Below the pieces are notes generated by a model that saw only the letters and a program-made list of their open reading frames with translations, had not been told where the DNA came from and made no database searches. Below are positions 11,139 through 22,735 of a DNA stretch of 64,000 nt, in pieces. Numbering within the stretch: the stretch's first letter is position 1; each line of letters opens with the position of its first letter. Source of the stretch: Rhizoctonia solani (taxonomy: Eukaryota; Basidiomycota; Agaricomycetes; Cantharellales; Ceratobasidiaceae); NCBI RefSeq assembly GCF_016906535.1, contig NC_057382.1, forward strand, positions 2,108,001-2,172,000, written 5' to 3'. The position numbers and the translations under genes were made by a program.

Positions 11139-12802
11139 TCAAGCAGGCTCTGGTACATTGTCCGTGAGCGCGCGAGGTTGGCCCAAATTGGGGGAGCCAT
11201 CAGAATGCCACCCGACGGCCTGAACCATTGTCCTCCGGTTTCCGTCGCAGGTGACCGCAGATGAGGGGGAAGCATGGTAAACCTACCAATCAACCACGTC
11301 AAAAAACAAAAAGCCTGGAGATCGCTCGTGTAGACTTACGTTATAAATATTCCCGGATGGGCTACGAGATGTCGTATGTTAGATTATTCGGATACGCATA
11401 TGATCCTAATTACTTACGCTGTGAAGAATCCATTGTGTCCGGGCTAATGATTGATACCATGTTAGAGCAAAAGCAAGATTCCGGACCTATGCGTACTTAC
11501 AGCGTAATTACCAAAGGCTGCCTTGAAGATAGGGCCGTTATTGTACTTGGCCCACGAAGAAGCGGACAGAGGATCAGATCCAATAAGCTCGAGACTTCCC
11601 AATGAATATCCAGTTCCCATGCACCCAGAAGCTGAATCTGCATTCGCCAAGGGATCAGCATTCATTGTACCCATTATCACTGGCGATACTTACAGATAAT
11701 CCATGTCCTACCGCCATGGTAAAGCGCAGCTGTCGTAAAGTGGTATCAATGTGTTCGTTAATTCGTATTACTCAGATAATAGCGTGTAAACAATTCGTAC
11801 CAGGCCCTTCGTTAACTTTAGAGGCCACCTGTTCCCAAGCATTCGTAGGACGGGAAATCTTGACAGCGTTGCCAACACTCGTTGCAGAGTTCATTTTGCT
11901 GATGGTGTGTTAGAGCACCGATCAATTACCGCCGACTAGCAAACTCACGAAATCCAAAGGCATTGCTCATCTCCGTCCCAGCTGGAGAAAACGAGGTATG
12001 GTCCAGCCGGAAGGAACAAAATGGTTGCATCGATAGCCCAAACATCACGGTTAGGAATCGCATACGCCCTGTTGTTACCAAAATGTCAGGTCACCTAATA
12101 CCACGGATCGTCTCGTCCTAACGTACCAGCATAAGACCAACTCGATGCCCAGATGTCATTTGAGCTGCCCTTCAACACGTGCAGACGCTGGCCATCGAGA
12201 TTTGCAGAAACACCAGCAGTATAGTAGCTATAATCATACGTTATGAATGAAACAGCCAGGAATTCAATTTATAGAAGGACTAACATAAACCACGAAGACT
12301 GTCCGGCGATCCAATGATTTCAGGCGCCCCTGTAGAACTTAAGTACTCCGGAGTAAAAAAAAAAAAAGAGCGAGAAATAGTCACTTACACATATTACAGC
12401 AACGGGATGATGTGAGTCAGCCCAAACGACCTTTGGAGTAGCTGTTTTTAGGCCGGCCATCGACTGAACATCTTTAAGTGTTGGGTTCATAGGGTAACAG
12501 CGATAGGTAAAAGCTTACGGTGGCACGGGTAATTTGGATGTTGGACCATGTTGTCGCTGAAAACAGATACGATCGCTAAGTAAATTTTGATTAACCAATG
12601 ATAATAAATGCCCCTACTGGTCAAATAGTAGTATCCATTAGAATACACCTAAATGGTGTCAGTCAGATGGTATTAGGTTTCGTTTTCATTTGAAGTTACT
12701 TACCATATACGGGTCAGACCCATCTCTGGATTTGATGGGGTTGGTAAACGCATACGTAGCAAAAGAGAACGAGAGAAATGTCAAAAGTTGAAGCAACCTC
12801 AT
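11139..12802 (-). CDS. Secreted GH43-family glycoside hydrolase (arabinofuranosidase/xylosidase type)
   Basis: Probably a plant cell-wall hemicellulase or pectin side-chain enzyme. The start at 12802 gives a signal peptide MRLLQLLTFLSFSFATYA, then FTNPIKSRDGSDPYM, which holds the catalytic-base Asp motif of GH43 (SDPYMV). Across about ten small exons the reading continues: VYSNGYYYLTTTTWSNIQIT (12540-12660), LKTATPKVVWADS, YSYYTAGVSANLDGQRLHVL, NRDVWAIDATILFLPAGPYL, VFSSWDGDEQCLW, ISRPTNAWEQVASKVNEGP, DPLSASSWAKYNNGPIFKA, PGHNGFF and the C-terminal VYHASPSSAVTCDGNRRTMV ending in DNVPEPA with stop at 11139-11141. The pattern (five-blade signature, PGHN and VYHA motifs) fits the GH43 subfamily with short secreted single-domain enzymes. 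Substrate is not predictable by eye. The exon near 12300-12360 is the least certain part. Confidence 0.85.
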
Positions 12803-14112
12803 AGTGACCGCGCCAGTAACCCATTCTTTGCGTCTTGTTGAATAAATACTACCGGCACGGCCCGTAAAATCCCAAACAACCGATATTATCACGGCAGAAC
12901 ACACGCTGTGAGCTGGAACCGTTGGTCGGGTGACTGATTACAAAGCATCGAAGAGAGTTGTTTACCTTATTCAGTAGTTTATGTGAGCATGTGCAAGCGC
13001 TTCGTCTCGGTCATGTCACCTAAATAGCCAGCAACCGACGGTAGGAAAGACGAAAAAGGTTATTTCATACATCGAAAGTGGGAATGTAATAGATGAATGT
13101 GTCATGCAAGTTCTCCTGTTTTGCCAAGTATGGCCGAACATCCAATCAGGGCATACCTAAGAAGTTCTCTATTGGTAACAAGAAATTATTCTTAAATGTC
13201 CCTGAGTATGACAAACCCTCAAGAACGTAGATATCAGGCTGCCGAGATTGGCACTAGGTCGAGCTAGCAACGTCGTAAAGCAAAAGCAAGGACTAACGCA
13301 AAGCTTCCGTTACTTTTAGACATATATATTGCTTAATATATATCACTTGAAGCGGCAAGGAGCATCCCGTATAGGCAGCTCAAAAACATGTTATTGAGGG
13401 GTTTAAAGTAATTTAACCATGCGGGTCCAAACTGGTTTGGATGCAGCCGGGCCGTAGAGCCTCGGGTTGTCTTGTTGGGTGCGCTAATTCCTGTTGATCC
13501 GTGGACATTATGGATTGTTCATAGGCTCGTCGAATCATGAGTATGTGTAACGAGTGGAGCGGACCACTCGTTGTCTTTTTGCCTGCAGATTGAAGTAGAG
13601 ATGTGATAGACATAAGCATAATCCCAGACAAGTTTCACGCCGAGGCGTTCCCGTAGTGTCATTCTGACAGAAACTCGTCCTCTTATGATGACGCATACTG
13701 TAGTTGATGCGTCCAAACACAGGTAAACACTCACAAACGTCAGGGTGTCTTAAAGTGCGGTGTCCGGGGAAAAGCTGTGATTGTTGAAGCCCTGGTGATC
13801 GCGGATGGTCTACAAATTCTTAAAACCAATCACCCAATATCTGTAGTACTACGGGAGCTCACTAATCGGCACAGATACTACTGAGGTCGCGTCTAAAATC
13901 TCATACACATAGATGAGCCTAAGCCCGTTTCCAACCATTGTTGATTACTACTCCTAAAGTAGCTGTGATTGAGCTCATGAGACCTTGCGATACCCCCTAT
14001 ATCTAAGTAACACAACTCAGAATAGTTCATGCCCTCACAAAAGGTGGCATCGTTACCATGTCGCTATAGCTCACCTCCCAAATTACTACAATAATTAAGA
14101 TATATGGAGAAT
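12803..14112. other. Intergenic, nothing recognised
   Basis: Promoter side of the GH43 gene and 3' side of dehydrogenase 1. Short open frames around 13413-13734 on the minus strand overlap each other in different frames and carry no motif. No repeat of note. Confidence 0.5.
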
Positions 14113-16321
14113 TTACAAAAACACCGGGTGCTTCTTGAGAGTTAGACTTTGGATACTCGTGAAGGACCACAACCCATGAATCCCGTTTTCAACTCCAAGC
14201 CCGGACTTTTTATGACCTCCAAACGCCTATTCAGCGACTAAGCGTTAGCCATGACTAAATGTATATATGCGTTCCACTTACGGAGTAGCGATCTACTGGG
14301 TTGAATTCGTTCATACATACCGCTAGATTGATGGAAATGAGTCATCCGATCAGCAGCGCAACATCATAATTGGAACTTACTGCCGGCCTGAATTCGTCTT
14401 GCAATTCGCTCCACAGCTGCTGTATCTTTTCCCCACACGCTAGCCGACAAACCATATTCTGTATCATCTGGTGGTCCTCAGTTAGCCATCTGTCCCATCG
14501 CCCATATGAATTCGTTACGAAATAAAAAAAAAAAAATAGAAGAAGAAAAGAAAAAGAAAGGACATACTTGCGCGCCTGATTACTTCTTCTTCATTGCTCC
14601 ACTTCAATAAAGGTACTATTGGACCAAAAGGCTCCTCGCGTACGATCTTGGAGTCTTCGGGAGGATTATCAACAATTGAGACTGGGATGAAGAGACCATC
14701 TATCGGGTCCGTAGGTACAACCCCTCCCAGGGCGAATGTATAATTATTTGCATGCGAGTCTTCAATAAACGAGATCACGCGTTTGTATCTGTTAAAAAAG
14801 TGCATTGGGACCCAAGCATACGCAGGCTTATAAAACTGGTATCTCACTGTAGGGTATTTTGTACTGGTCCGAGCTGGGTACCAGGATCCGCACCGTTTCC
14901 TGTCTTAACAGTCTTGGCATACTTGACGAATTCATCCCGAAATTGATCGTAAATTTCTTCGTGAATGTAAATTCGCTTGGCTAATTGAGCTCAGTCAGGC
15001 AGCCATATAAACAGGGAGGAATAAGAATGGCTCACCAGCAAAACCTAAGGTGTGATTAATGCGAACAAGTTAAGCAAGCGCGTACGGCCGCATGTGCTGA
15101 TAGTTATTACTAACATGTTTGACCGTTGTTCTAAGCAAAGCCCGTTACTATCATACAGCGTATAGGACAAGACAAGCGAACTTACAATAAACGCTGCCCA
15201 AAATATCTCACTGAAAATATTCGATTTGAGCACATGTACTCGGTGGATCTACAGCAAATGAGGACTTACGGAGCTATCTTTGACGGATCAACATCGGGGA
15301 GAATGATGGCTGGGTCCTTGCCGCCTATGTGTCGTAAGAGTCAAAGCTGAGGTCCATGAAAAACTTCATATCGGCACGTACTCACCTAACTCAAGGGTCA
15401 GCCGTTTCAGTCCTACACTGGCACCGGCCATAACCTTTTTCCCAGTCTCTGTGGATCCAGTGAAGCTTATCTTGTCAATGTCTGGATGATCGGTGATGAG
15501 GGGACCCAGGCTATCGTCACCGCTCAGAATGCTGACTACCCCGGGCGGTAGGAAGGCCTGCATATCCTTGATCATTCTAAGGCTAGTGAGCGGCGTGAAG
15601 GGTGAAGGTTTGAGAATAAAAGTATTTCCGGCAAGTATTGCTGGCGCAAGCTTTAACATCGCTAGAATAAGAGGAAAGTTCCTATTGTCTGATTTAGTTT
15701 TGATGTACTCTTTCGATAACACGAAACCTCTACCATGGTATAATTCCTGCGCACTGTGTACAGTAGTAAGTATACTCTGAATGAGCTACAAGAAGCTCAA
15801 TACTTACAACACCTATCGGAACACGACGTTCGATTACTTTTGCTTCATTGTCTTCGAAAATAATATTGTCGGATAAACGAAGTTCAGCAGTGTCGCGCAA
15901 AGCTGCTATGCATACACCAAGCTCAAACTCTGCATTTGCCAGCTTGCGACAAATTGATTTGAAATAGTATTGTCAATTGGCTGCGACTACATACTGTCTT
16001 TCCTTGCTCTGATGTAAGAATATGCTTGTACTCTTGCATGTTTTCCTCAATAACCGAAGCCATTTTCAATAACGCCGCCGCGCGATCCTCCTGGGACTTG
16101 GTGGACCATGAAGGAAATGCCGCTCGAGCTGCGGCCACAGCTTCGTCAAGCTTTGTTCATGAAATCAGTTTTGCTGAACCGGGTGTTTAGGTATGGCTTA
16201 CTAGTTCTTTATCTGCTACTGGTACCTCCGCGATCTTTTGCATGTTAGCTGGATTAATCACAGTCATGCTCATTGAGGAAGTAACGGCCTTGCCGTTGAT
16301 GATGTGAGTGTAATCAGACAT
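14113..16321 (-). CDS. Aldehyde dehydrogenase 1 (NAD(P)+-dependent)
   Basis: Oxidises aldehydes to acids in the cytosol. The start MSDYTHIINGKAVTSS at 16321 matches the other three dehydrogenases of this window. Later exons give AARAAFPSWSTKSQEDRAAA, TSEQGKT, the substrate/cofactor segment KLAPAILAGNTFILKPSPFT, the glutamate region SFTGSTETGKKVMAGASVG and LKRLTLELG, then NNGQT with the catalytic Cys codon split by an intron and a 9-nt exon at 15036-15044. The C-terminal half includes EEPFGPIVPLLKWSNEEEVI and ends in GVENGIHGLWSFTSIQSLTL with stop at 14113. It has the same intron pattern as dehydrogenases 2-4 but is the most diverged of the four. The intron tail near 14523-14560 is a purine/A-rich run. 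No frame break was seen. Confidence 0.9.
15036..15044 (-). other. 9-nt micro-exon after the catalytic Cys, dehydrogenase 1
   Basis: Flanked by TTAG and GTGAG. It completes the Cys codon (T|GT) of NNGQTC and leads into AKRIYIH. The same micro-exon is found in the three other dehydrogenases (36878-36886, 40988-40996, 51108-51116). Confidence 0.75.
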
Positions 16322-17239
16322 TTGAGTTAGCAGAGGGGTGATTTTACAAAGGGCTTTTTGTGCTGTGATTTATAGCAAAGAGAGATGAGCTTACACCAAC
16401 TCTGACTGGTATCAGGTACCAGGTGAGACGTGTTGTGGATCATCATTGGGAGAACTTATGAAAATAGAAGCCATGAAACTCAAGTGAGAGCGAACTTAGA
16501 TATTCCTAAATAGAAGTCTTTCAATGGATGCTTGATAAATCTTGGCGAATGCGTAATCACAATGCCTAAGGTCGATCAGGGGACAAGGTGATTCCGGTGG
16601 GAAGGTCTTCCAAAAACGTCCAAGACCCGCACAATTACTCAGATTGATTACATAGGAGGACGCTGATACATCAATCATGACGAAGTAAATTTATATAGGG
16701 GGCACTGGTGCACAGTAGTATAGTTCATGTTACAACTCTTAGACACCCCATTCTGGGATCCGTAGCAACTCTTTGGTGGTATCTATTAATCTACGCGGAC
16801 GGAAGGTCGGCACACGATTGTCTAAAATATCTGTACCTTAGCACCCCCTTTGACCTCGCAGAAACTTTGAGGAAGGCTCCCAGTTAGCAAACTTGGCGAA
16901 CGACATTGTAATATAAATTAGTACTCTGTTCAACTCTTTACCTAGACCACAAGGTGTCGCGTCATCACACGCTATGGCTAGGGCCTAGGACCCGGTCTAA
17001 TTCGATTTTCGGACCAAAATTCATTCTCGCAATAAAGCAATTGGCCCAAAGCAGCTGAATTCTGAAAAATCACACGACCAATCTGACTGATGCTTCACAC
17101 GTAGGCGTTGTGCTGGGCGTATGCCTATTGCATTCACTGATATACATACATCTACGTAAAACCAATATAGATATGCAATGGCAAAGAGTATGTAATAATT
17201 ATTGAATGTACGAGAGTTTACGGTTCCTGCATTGAAAAT
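16322..17239. other. Intergenic, nothing recognised
   Basis: Upstream region of dehydrogenase 1 and downstream region of CFEM protein 1. AT-rich in its last 150 bases. No gene or repeat was recognised. Confidence 0.5.
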
Positions 17240-18137
17240 TTAAAATAATAAAGTTACTAATGCATTGAAGATGCCCAGCGTTGCTAAGGCTTGGCCGTGA
17301 TTCCGTCCTATGAGATGAACTGAAGTGGCGTAGTTACTCGTGGGTCTGGATGTTTCTGTCCCCTGAACAGGGTACTATCTGTTGCGAAATCTCCCACTTG
17401 GCCAGTACGAGTCGTCGTAAAATCGGACACGATTCTTGTAGTCGAACCCCCGGAGAGAGTTAGCACTGCACCGGAAGTCACAACAAAGGTCTGGGTGGTG
17501 GCAGAGGTGAGGCCGTCAGAACGGGACCTAGTCCTCGACGGAGTTGGACTTGTGGAACGAGGCGCTTTGAAACGGTGTGAAGAATTGATCATTGACTTGG
17601 CTTAATGAGTTTGGCTTACATGTTTCGGTTCCGGAGTTTTGGTTCCCATTCCTACATACGGTTCCATAATCCTCGATTGCATTTTGAACATCAGCATTCT
17701 GACAGAAAGAATCATTGAAGCAAATTTGGGCTGTACTCATATAGGCTGCACTGTGAACAGCAAATCGAATCTATCAGCGACCTAACGATCGATCTGTTAT
17801 ATAAGATAAAGTTACCTTTGACAAACGCAAGGAACATCCACAAGGTTTTTACATCCAACCTGAGTTGCAGCCTTGGCCAAGCATGATTGAACACACGTCG
17901 CACCGCCTCCAACAGGAGGGGGGCCGTTGCGGTTGGAGATTCAGTGGTCGAAGTGGTTGTTGTGGTTCCGGAGTTTTCGGGCTCGGATATAGTGGTTGTG
18001 GGTGCAACAGATACAAGGGTGTCAGACTCGGTGGTTGAACTAGTGCTCAAGTTGGAACCGTTATTGGATTCAGTACCAGTGCTCTGAGCAAAAATTCGCA
18101 ATGCTAGCGTAAGGACAACGATAGAGGCGATTCTCAT
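17240..18137 (-). CDS. CFEM-domain cell-surface protein 1, probably GPI-anchored
   Basis: CFEM proteins are fungal eight-cysteine surface or secreted proteins; some bind heme or iron, others act in host contact. The start at 18137 gives signal peptide MRIASIVVLTLALRIFAQS, then a Ser/Thr-rich stretch. The first CFEM half reads ATCVQSCLAKAATQVGCKN and VDVPCVCQ, with the conserved Asp two residues before Cys; after an intron comes TAQICFNDSFCQNADVQNAI and YGTVC. A Thr-rich linker (TSATTQTFVVTSGAVLTL) leads to a hydrophobic tail ATLGIFNALVTLLF with stop at 17240-17242. Two single-base frame changes are needed: one in the run of six C near 17922 (seven would keep frame) and one near 17340. Either the gene is decaying or these are sequence errors. 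Confidence 0.75.
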
Positions 18138-19285
18138 TGCGAAAGGTAAGTCGTAGTTGCTAGAAAAAAGGCATGGGTAGTTTGGTTCATGTCAAACATG
18201 GCTGTGTGCCTGAACTCTGGCACTTTTTGCCCCAGGCCGACGAAGATCATTTGGGCTAATCAACGGATTTGAAAAGGACACGTGACCTTGCATCGCCACT
18301 ACACTGCCTGCTCGTGTGATATATGTCTCTTACACACACGACCTGATAACCTCAACTGGCCACCATTGCCTACTGGAATATATTGCTATTTGAGAAGCGT
18401 TTGTATATTTTATTTATATACCTAATATGGTGGTAAGCTTTCATGAGCTCCCAATATACTGAAGTGCTGAGGGCTTCTAACTCAGGACGAAGATAATTGT
18501 GTACGACTTCCTTCACATATGATAGACACCATTGCTGATAACCTTCATATTACCGCACTTTTATTCAGGCCGCGGGTAAAAATGTAAGCTCTCATTTGAG
18601 AATGCTCTTGGAGTAACTATATTGATACGTTGATTCCTCATTAATATACGCACACGGTTTAAGTGGGTATGTCCCGTATAGGCATAAACAGAAACAATAA
18701 ATCTGAATTTATTTTCCAATCCTTCACCACATCAAGAAGGACGAAGAGGTGAGATTTAAATCTTTATATGAATAAAGAGAGGACACCATCTTGACTAGGA
18801 CCTGGAAAACTCCCCACCATCCGAGGTAAGTTTAATTGGTCCTCCAAAATAGTCTGAGCATGCATGACATCCCGGCTTTTGTGCATGCATTCGCCCCGTG
18901 GTTTTCGATATCGCTTTTGTCGTCTTGTCTATAGTCGGTAAGCACTCTGAACAGCCAAAGCGCAAGAGCATAGCATTCACGACGCGCGTGCACACTACAC
19001 TTCCCGTGATACCTTTTTCCGGAAACACGTGACCTTAGTCGGTATGTATGCGGTATGAACGCCGGATGATGCAATCTTAATACCTAATTGTTTGCCGAAT
19101 AATCTTTCGGACCATTTGAATATTCGACATATGAACGGGATCGCAGTATGTACGTGGATGCAGTGTGATAGAGCTGATACATATATGCTGACAGCACACT
19201 ACCCACCTGCATAGTCGGTATGTCAAAGCGATTTAAACTTCTACAGAAGCATTTACAAGGTGTTCCAATGTGTAAATCAAAAACG
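18138..19285. other. Intergenic between divergent CFEM 1 and kinase genes
   Basis: Holds the two divergent promoters. Short open frames at 18795-19074 on the minus strand show no motif. Nothing else was recognised. Confidence 0.5.
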
Positions 19286-21190
19286 ATGTTAGCATCTAGA
19301 AGATCTCTTCAGCCCGTCCACTCTTTTGGTGAGTCTTTATAATCCGACACCAATACATTAACATGTCAAGGACTTGTCCTTGTGAAATTGCAGATATCAA
19401 GACAATCTTCGGAATCCTCTGTCTCGCTCGACAGTGACTCAGATATCGTAAGTTGGTGAGTAGACATTAGCCAACGTTCTGTTTGACAAACACTAACATC
19501 AGACTCTCGACCATTGTCGCACTCCCCGGCCATTGCTTTTGGACAGAAACTCGGTCTCAAGCAAAAATCTACTAGTAAGACGACGCTAAAGCTGTTTTCT
19601 AGGCCATTCAATCCGACGGGGAGACCGAGTTCGCACTTCCATCACCGATCATATGCCCCGACGTCGAGACAGTTGTGACACTCCACTATCCACTCTACCA
19701 CCTAATACGAATGGGATATATTGATTTATCAGGAAATCAACAACCCGATTGACATTTCCGAAGAACCAGTGCAAATCGAAAGCAATGAAGAACCCATGAT
19801 AACCACCGATATGGTACTTTACCAAGCATATATACAATGGGGAGGGGGATGGTCGCTTACTGATACTTGAATCGTTTGCAGCCTCTCTCGGAAATACTGG
19901 AACACCTAGGAAGTCACGGTTGCAACGACGTCACGTCGGAATTGGACGAATCCAAGTGCAGTCAATATGCATTATCCCATGGTGGATTCGGAGATGTTTT
20001 TCGTGGGGCACTGCGAAACGGAACTCGAGTTGGAATCAAGTGTTTAAAGATTCAGCTCGATTCTTCTGGCGAGAGGGAGAAACATCTCAAGGTGAATAGA
20101 GAAGTCTATACTACAAGATATGGTTCCTTGAGTCATCTTTGTAGCAAGCGGCCAGGGAGCTCTACGTCTGGTCTAAATGCGAACATCCAAATGTTCTTCC
20201 CTTGATTGGAATGGCTCTGTTTGGGGAAAAATTCGCCATGGTCTCTCCCTGGATGGAAAACGGCACTCTGACTCGTTTATTTCTCAACATCCTGAAGTTG
20301 ACCGATACGAAATGGTACGAACAAAGAGACCAGCCAGCTACTCGATATTAGTGATGACCCTATTCGTAGTGCGCGCAGATAGCACATGGGGTTTCTTACC
20401 TACACGACAGCGGAATCGTGAGTGAACATTTCATTTGACGAACACGAACTAAAGCGCCCACCCACATCAGATACACGGTGACATCAAAGGGGTACCTCTA
20501 TATCCCAATCGACTATGACAATAACCGACTAACACATGGCATGCAGTCAAACATTGTGGTATCGCGCGACTGACACCAAAGCTCGCCGATTTCGGAAACT
20601 CCTGGCTGGGCAATACGATCCAAAGTCTGCGATTCTCGGAGACGACTAGTGTCCCAGCATGTCCATACGATGGGCGGTCAGTCGCAATGCACATCGGTTC
20701 TGCTGGTATTGGGCTCATGGGCCGATTTTGTTGTAGGCTCCCGAAGTCTTTCAAGGGACTGTGAAATCGAGTGCCGAGGCGGATGTGTATGCGCTTGGCA
20801 TGGTGAACGGAACCACGTTTCTGAGCACCAGCATCCTCGACTGATAACGCTATTTTTTGCTTTTTACTAGACTATACTAGTAAGCTCGAGTAATGCACTC
20901 CTACAATCCCCCGATCCTGATTAGCGTACAGGAAACAATCAGCGGATGTGTGCCGTATAGAGATTTAGTGATATATTGCCGTTATTCCCAGGATTTTAGA
21001 CGGTAAACATCCCGAGCGCTCAGAGTTGCAAGGTCCCCTCGTAGTCACCCGAGGCGACCGCCTATGGTCAATATTAACTCGCTGCTGGGATCGCGATCCG
21101 AGGAATAGGCCGACTTCTAAAGAAGTGAGGGACGAGGCAAGTGGACTCTTTCATCGTGGTGCCTTTGTCCGGGATTTACCTTTCTTGTAG
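19286..21190 (+). CDS. Protein kinase (TKL/tyrosine-kinase-like fold), frame interrupted
   Basis: Starts MLASRRSLQPVHSF at 19286. A Ser-rich N-terminal region follows (SSESSVSLDSDSD), then PLSEILEHLGSHGCNDVTSE and the kinase domain. It has the Gly loop HGGFGDVFRGAL (19976-20010), the ATP-binding Lys in VGIKCLK, ARELYVWSKCEHPNVLPLIG, the hinge MVSPWMENGTLTR, IAHGVSYLHDSGI, the catalytic loop HGDIKG (20475-20495) then SNIVVSRD, ADFGNSW, APEVFQGTVKSSAEADVYAL, and the C-lobe end CWDRDPRNRPTSKEVRDEAS with stop at 21188-21190. All key residues (K, D, N, DFG, APE, distal R) are present. However a stop follows SNIVVSRD at 20571 because about one base is missing before TPKLADFG, and the junction at 20673-20738 is also one base out of phase. 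Pseudogene or sequence error; HGD in place of HRD is common in basidiomycete kinase expansions. Confidence 0.8.
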
Positions 21191-21471
21191 ATGAGGGCTT
21201 TGGTGGAGGGATCATCTACAGAAGTTGTCGGGGCATAATACCCATTAGATGCCACTCTTGATTAACCACCATAATCATGCATCGATGTAAACGAGGAGAG
21301 TCTGACGCGTGCGGGGTTAAATATTAATTAATTGCTACGCATAACGCGAAAAGTCACATGGAGTAAACATAAAAAGTGATGGTCCCAAAACCAGGTCCCA
21401 AGGCGAACTATACATGTAAACAAAGGTCCTCAAACAAATATCCCATCGATACAAAAAGAAAAAAAACTTCA

Positions 21472-22348
21472 TCAGAATAACAGAACAACAATAGCACCAA
21501 CGACACCTAAAACCAACCATCGTTCGCATAGACGCCAAGTGACCAAGGTTCACCCCAGCTGCTCCGTTGCTCGACCCTCCACCGGCGCTCGTGCTAGGAC
21601 CCGGCGCTCCACGGTGGTCTGGCCTCCCGGTTGGTTGGTCCGAATGGTGGTGAATCCAGAAGCGATGGTGGAAGCAGTGCCTCCGGGTCCGTGACGACCA
21701 CACTGGAGGTGAGAATGACTGTCTGGGTAGTGGGCGGGGCAGGTGTGCGGTGGTAGTCTGCGTGGGCTTCGGGGTCGGTGTGGGCGTGGGCGTGGGCGGT
21801 GGTACGGGAGTCGTGACCGGAGCTACAGTGAAAAATACGTCAATGAATCGTCAACAGAATCGAAATTAACGTACGTTGGGGTGGCGTTGGCGAGACACTA
21901 CAAGCACTGCCGTAATCCTGAACCGCCGATTGGGACAATGCACGTCACACCTCGAGTCGGAGAAGCATGTGCGCGCTATACTCAAAATACGGCCCACTAG
22001 TTATAATTCGTATTAGGCGCTAGAATGGGGGGAAAAAAATTAAAATTAAAGGGACCGACCTCGCACAAACACACGTCAAGTCTGCGCCACCTATGCATCC
22101 AACATTAGCGGCCTCGGCCAAACATCGCTGAACACATGTGGCACCTCCGCCGACTGGTGGTGCAGCGGTAGAGGCGATGGGGAACGTAGAACTCGAGGTG
22201 GACGTGGAGTCGAGGTGATGGTGGTCTCTGTGTCGGTGTCGGTTATGAACTCGATGGTGGTCGTGGTTGGATCCGGTGTACCGCTAGTAATGGCCTGTCC
22301 AAGGGCACTTGTAGCAAGCCCCAGAGTAAACAAGACGGACACGCGCAT
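21472..22348 (-). CDS. CFEM-domain cell-surface protein 2, probably GPI-anchored
   Basis: The start at 22348 gives signal peptide MRVSVLFTLGLATSALGQA, then a Thr-rich stretch (TTIEFITDTDTETTITST). The CFEM start reads GGGATCVQRCLAEAANVGC and GGADLTCVCA (22085-22165), with the conserved Asp. A Pro/Thr/Val-rich linker encoded by a GTGGGC-type repeat (21735-21820) precedes a Gly/Ser segment SAGGGSSNGAAG and the hydrophobic GPI-type tail VLGVVGAIVVLLF, stop 21472-21474. Frame changes are needed near 22190 and near 21510. The second half of the CFEM domain, around 21870-21960, is the weakest part of the model. Confidence 0.7.
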
Positions 22349-22735
22349 AGTAGTAATTGACCCGAGGAAACAACACGGAGCGTACCAACAGGGAGTCGGA
22401 GGCAGAAATGGGAGACGACGCCAGCTTTTAAACATGATCGAGCCATGGCAGCACTGTTTATTCGCAACCAGCTGACGGCTGGCAGATCATGGGCGCCAAG
22501 TCAAAAAGACCCGTACCTTGCTAGCCACCCAGATCAGCCCGGACGAGCATAACCGGTATTTCGCGGGCCTTCGCTCCCCAGTTTCATTTTGCAGCGTCAA
22601 TCCCAAGATCATTAAAGAGCACAAGACCAAGTGGTTGTGTCCAACGCATATAGGTATAAAACTGCCAGATTTAAATAACATGACCCTCCATAACCCGTTG
22701 AAATGAATAACCAATCAATCAAGGAAGTCCCTGAT
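22349..22735. other. Intergenic, CFEM 2 promoter side
   Basis: Holds a TTTAAAAG at about 22425, roughly 75-85 bases upstream of the CFEM 2 start, that may act as a TATA box. Nothing else was recognised. Confidence 0.4.

Noticed and set aside
21735..21820. GTGGGC-rich stretch as a possible CRISPR or minisatellite
   Set aside because: It encodes the Pro/Thr linker of CFEM 2 on the other strand; the repeats are short, irregular and in frame.
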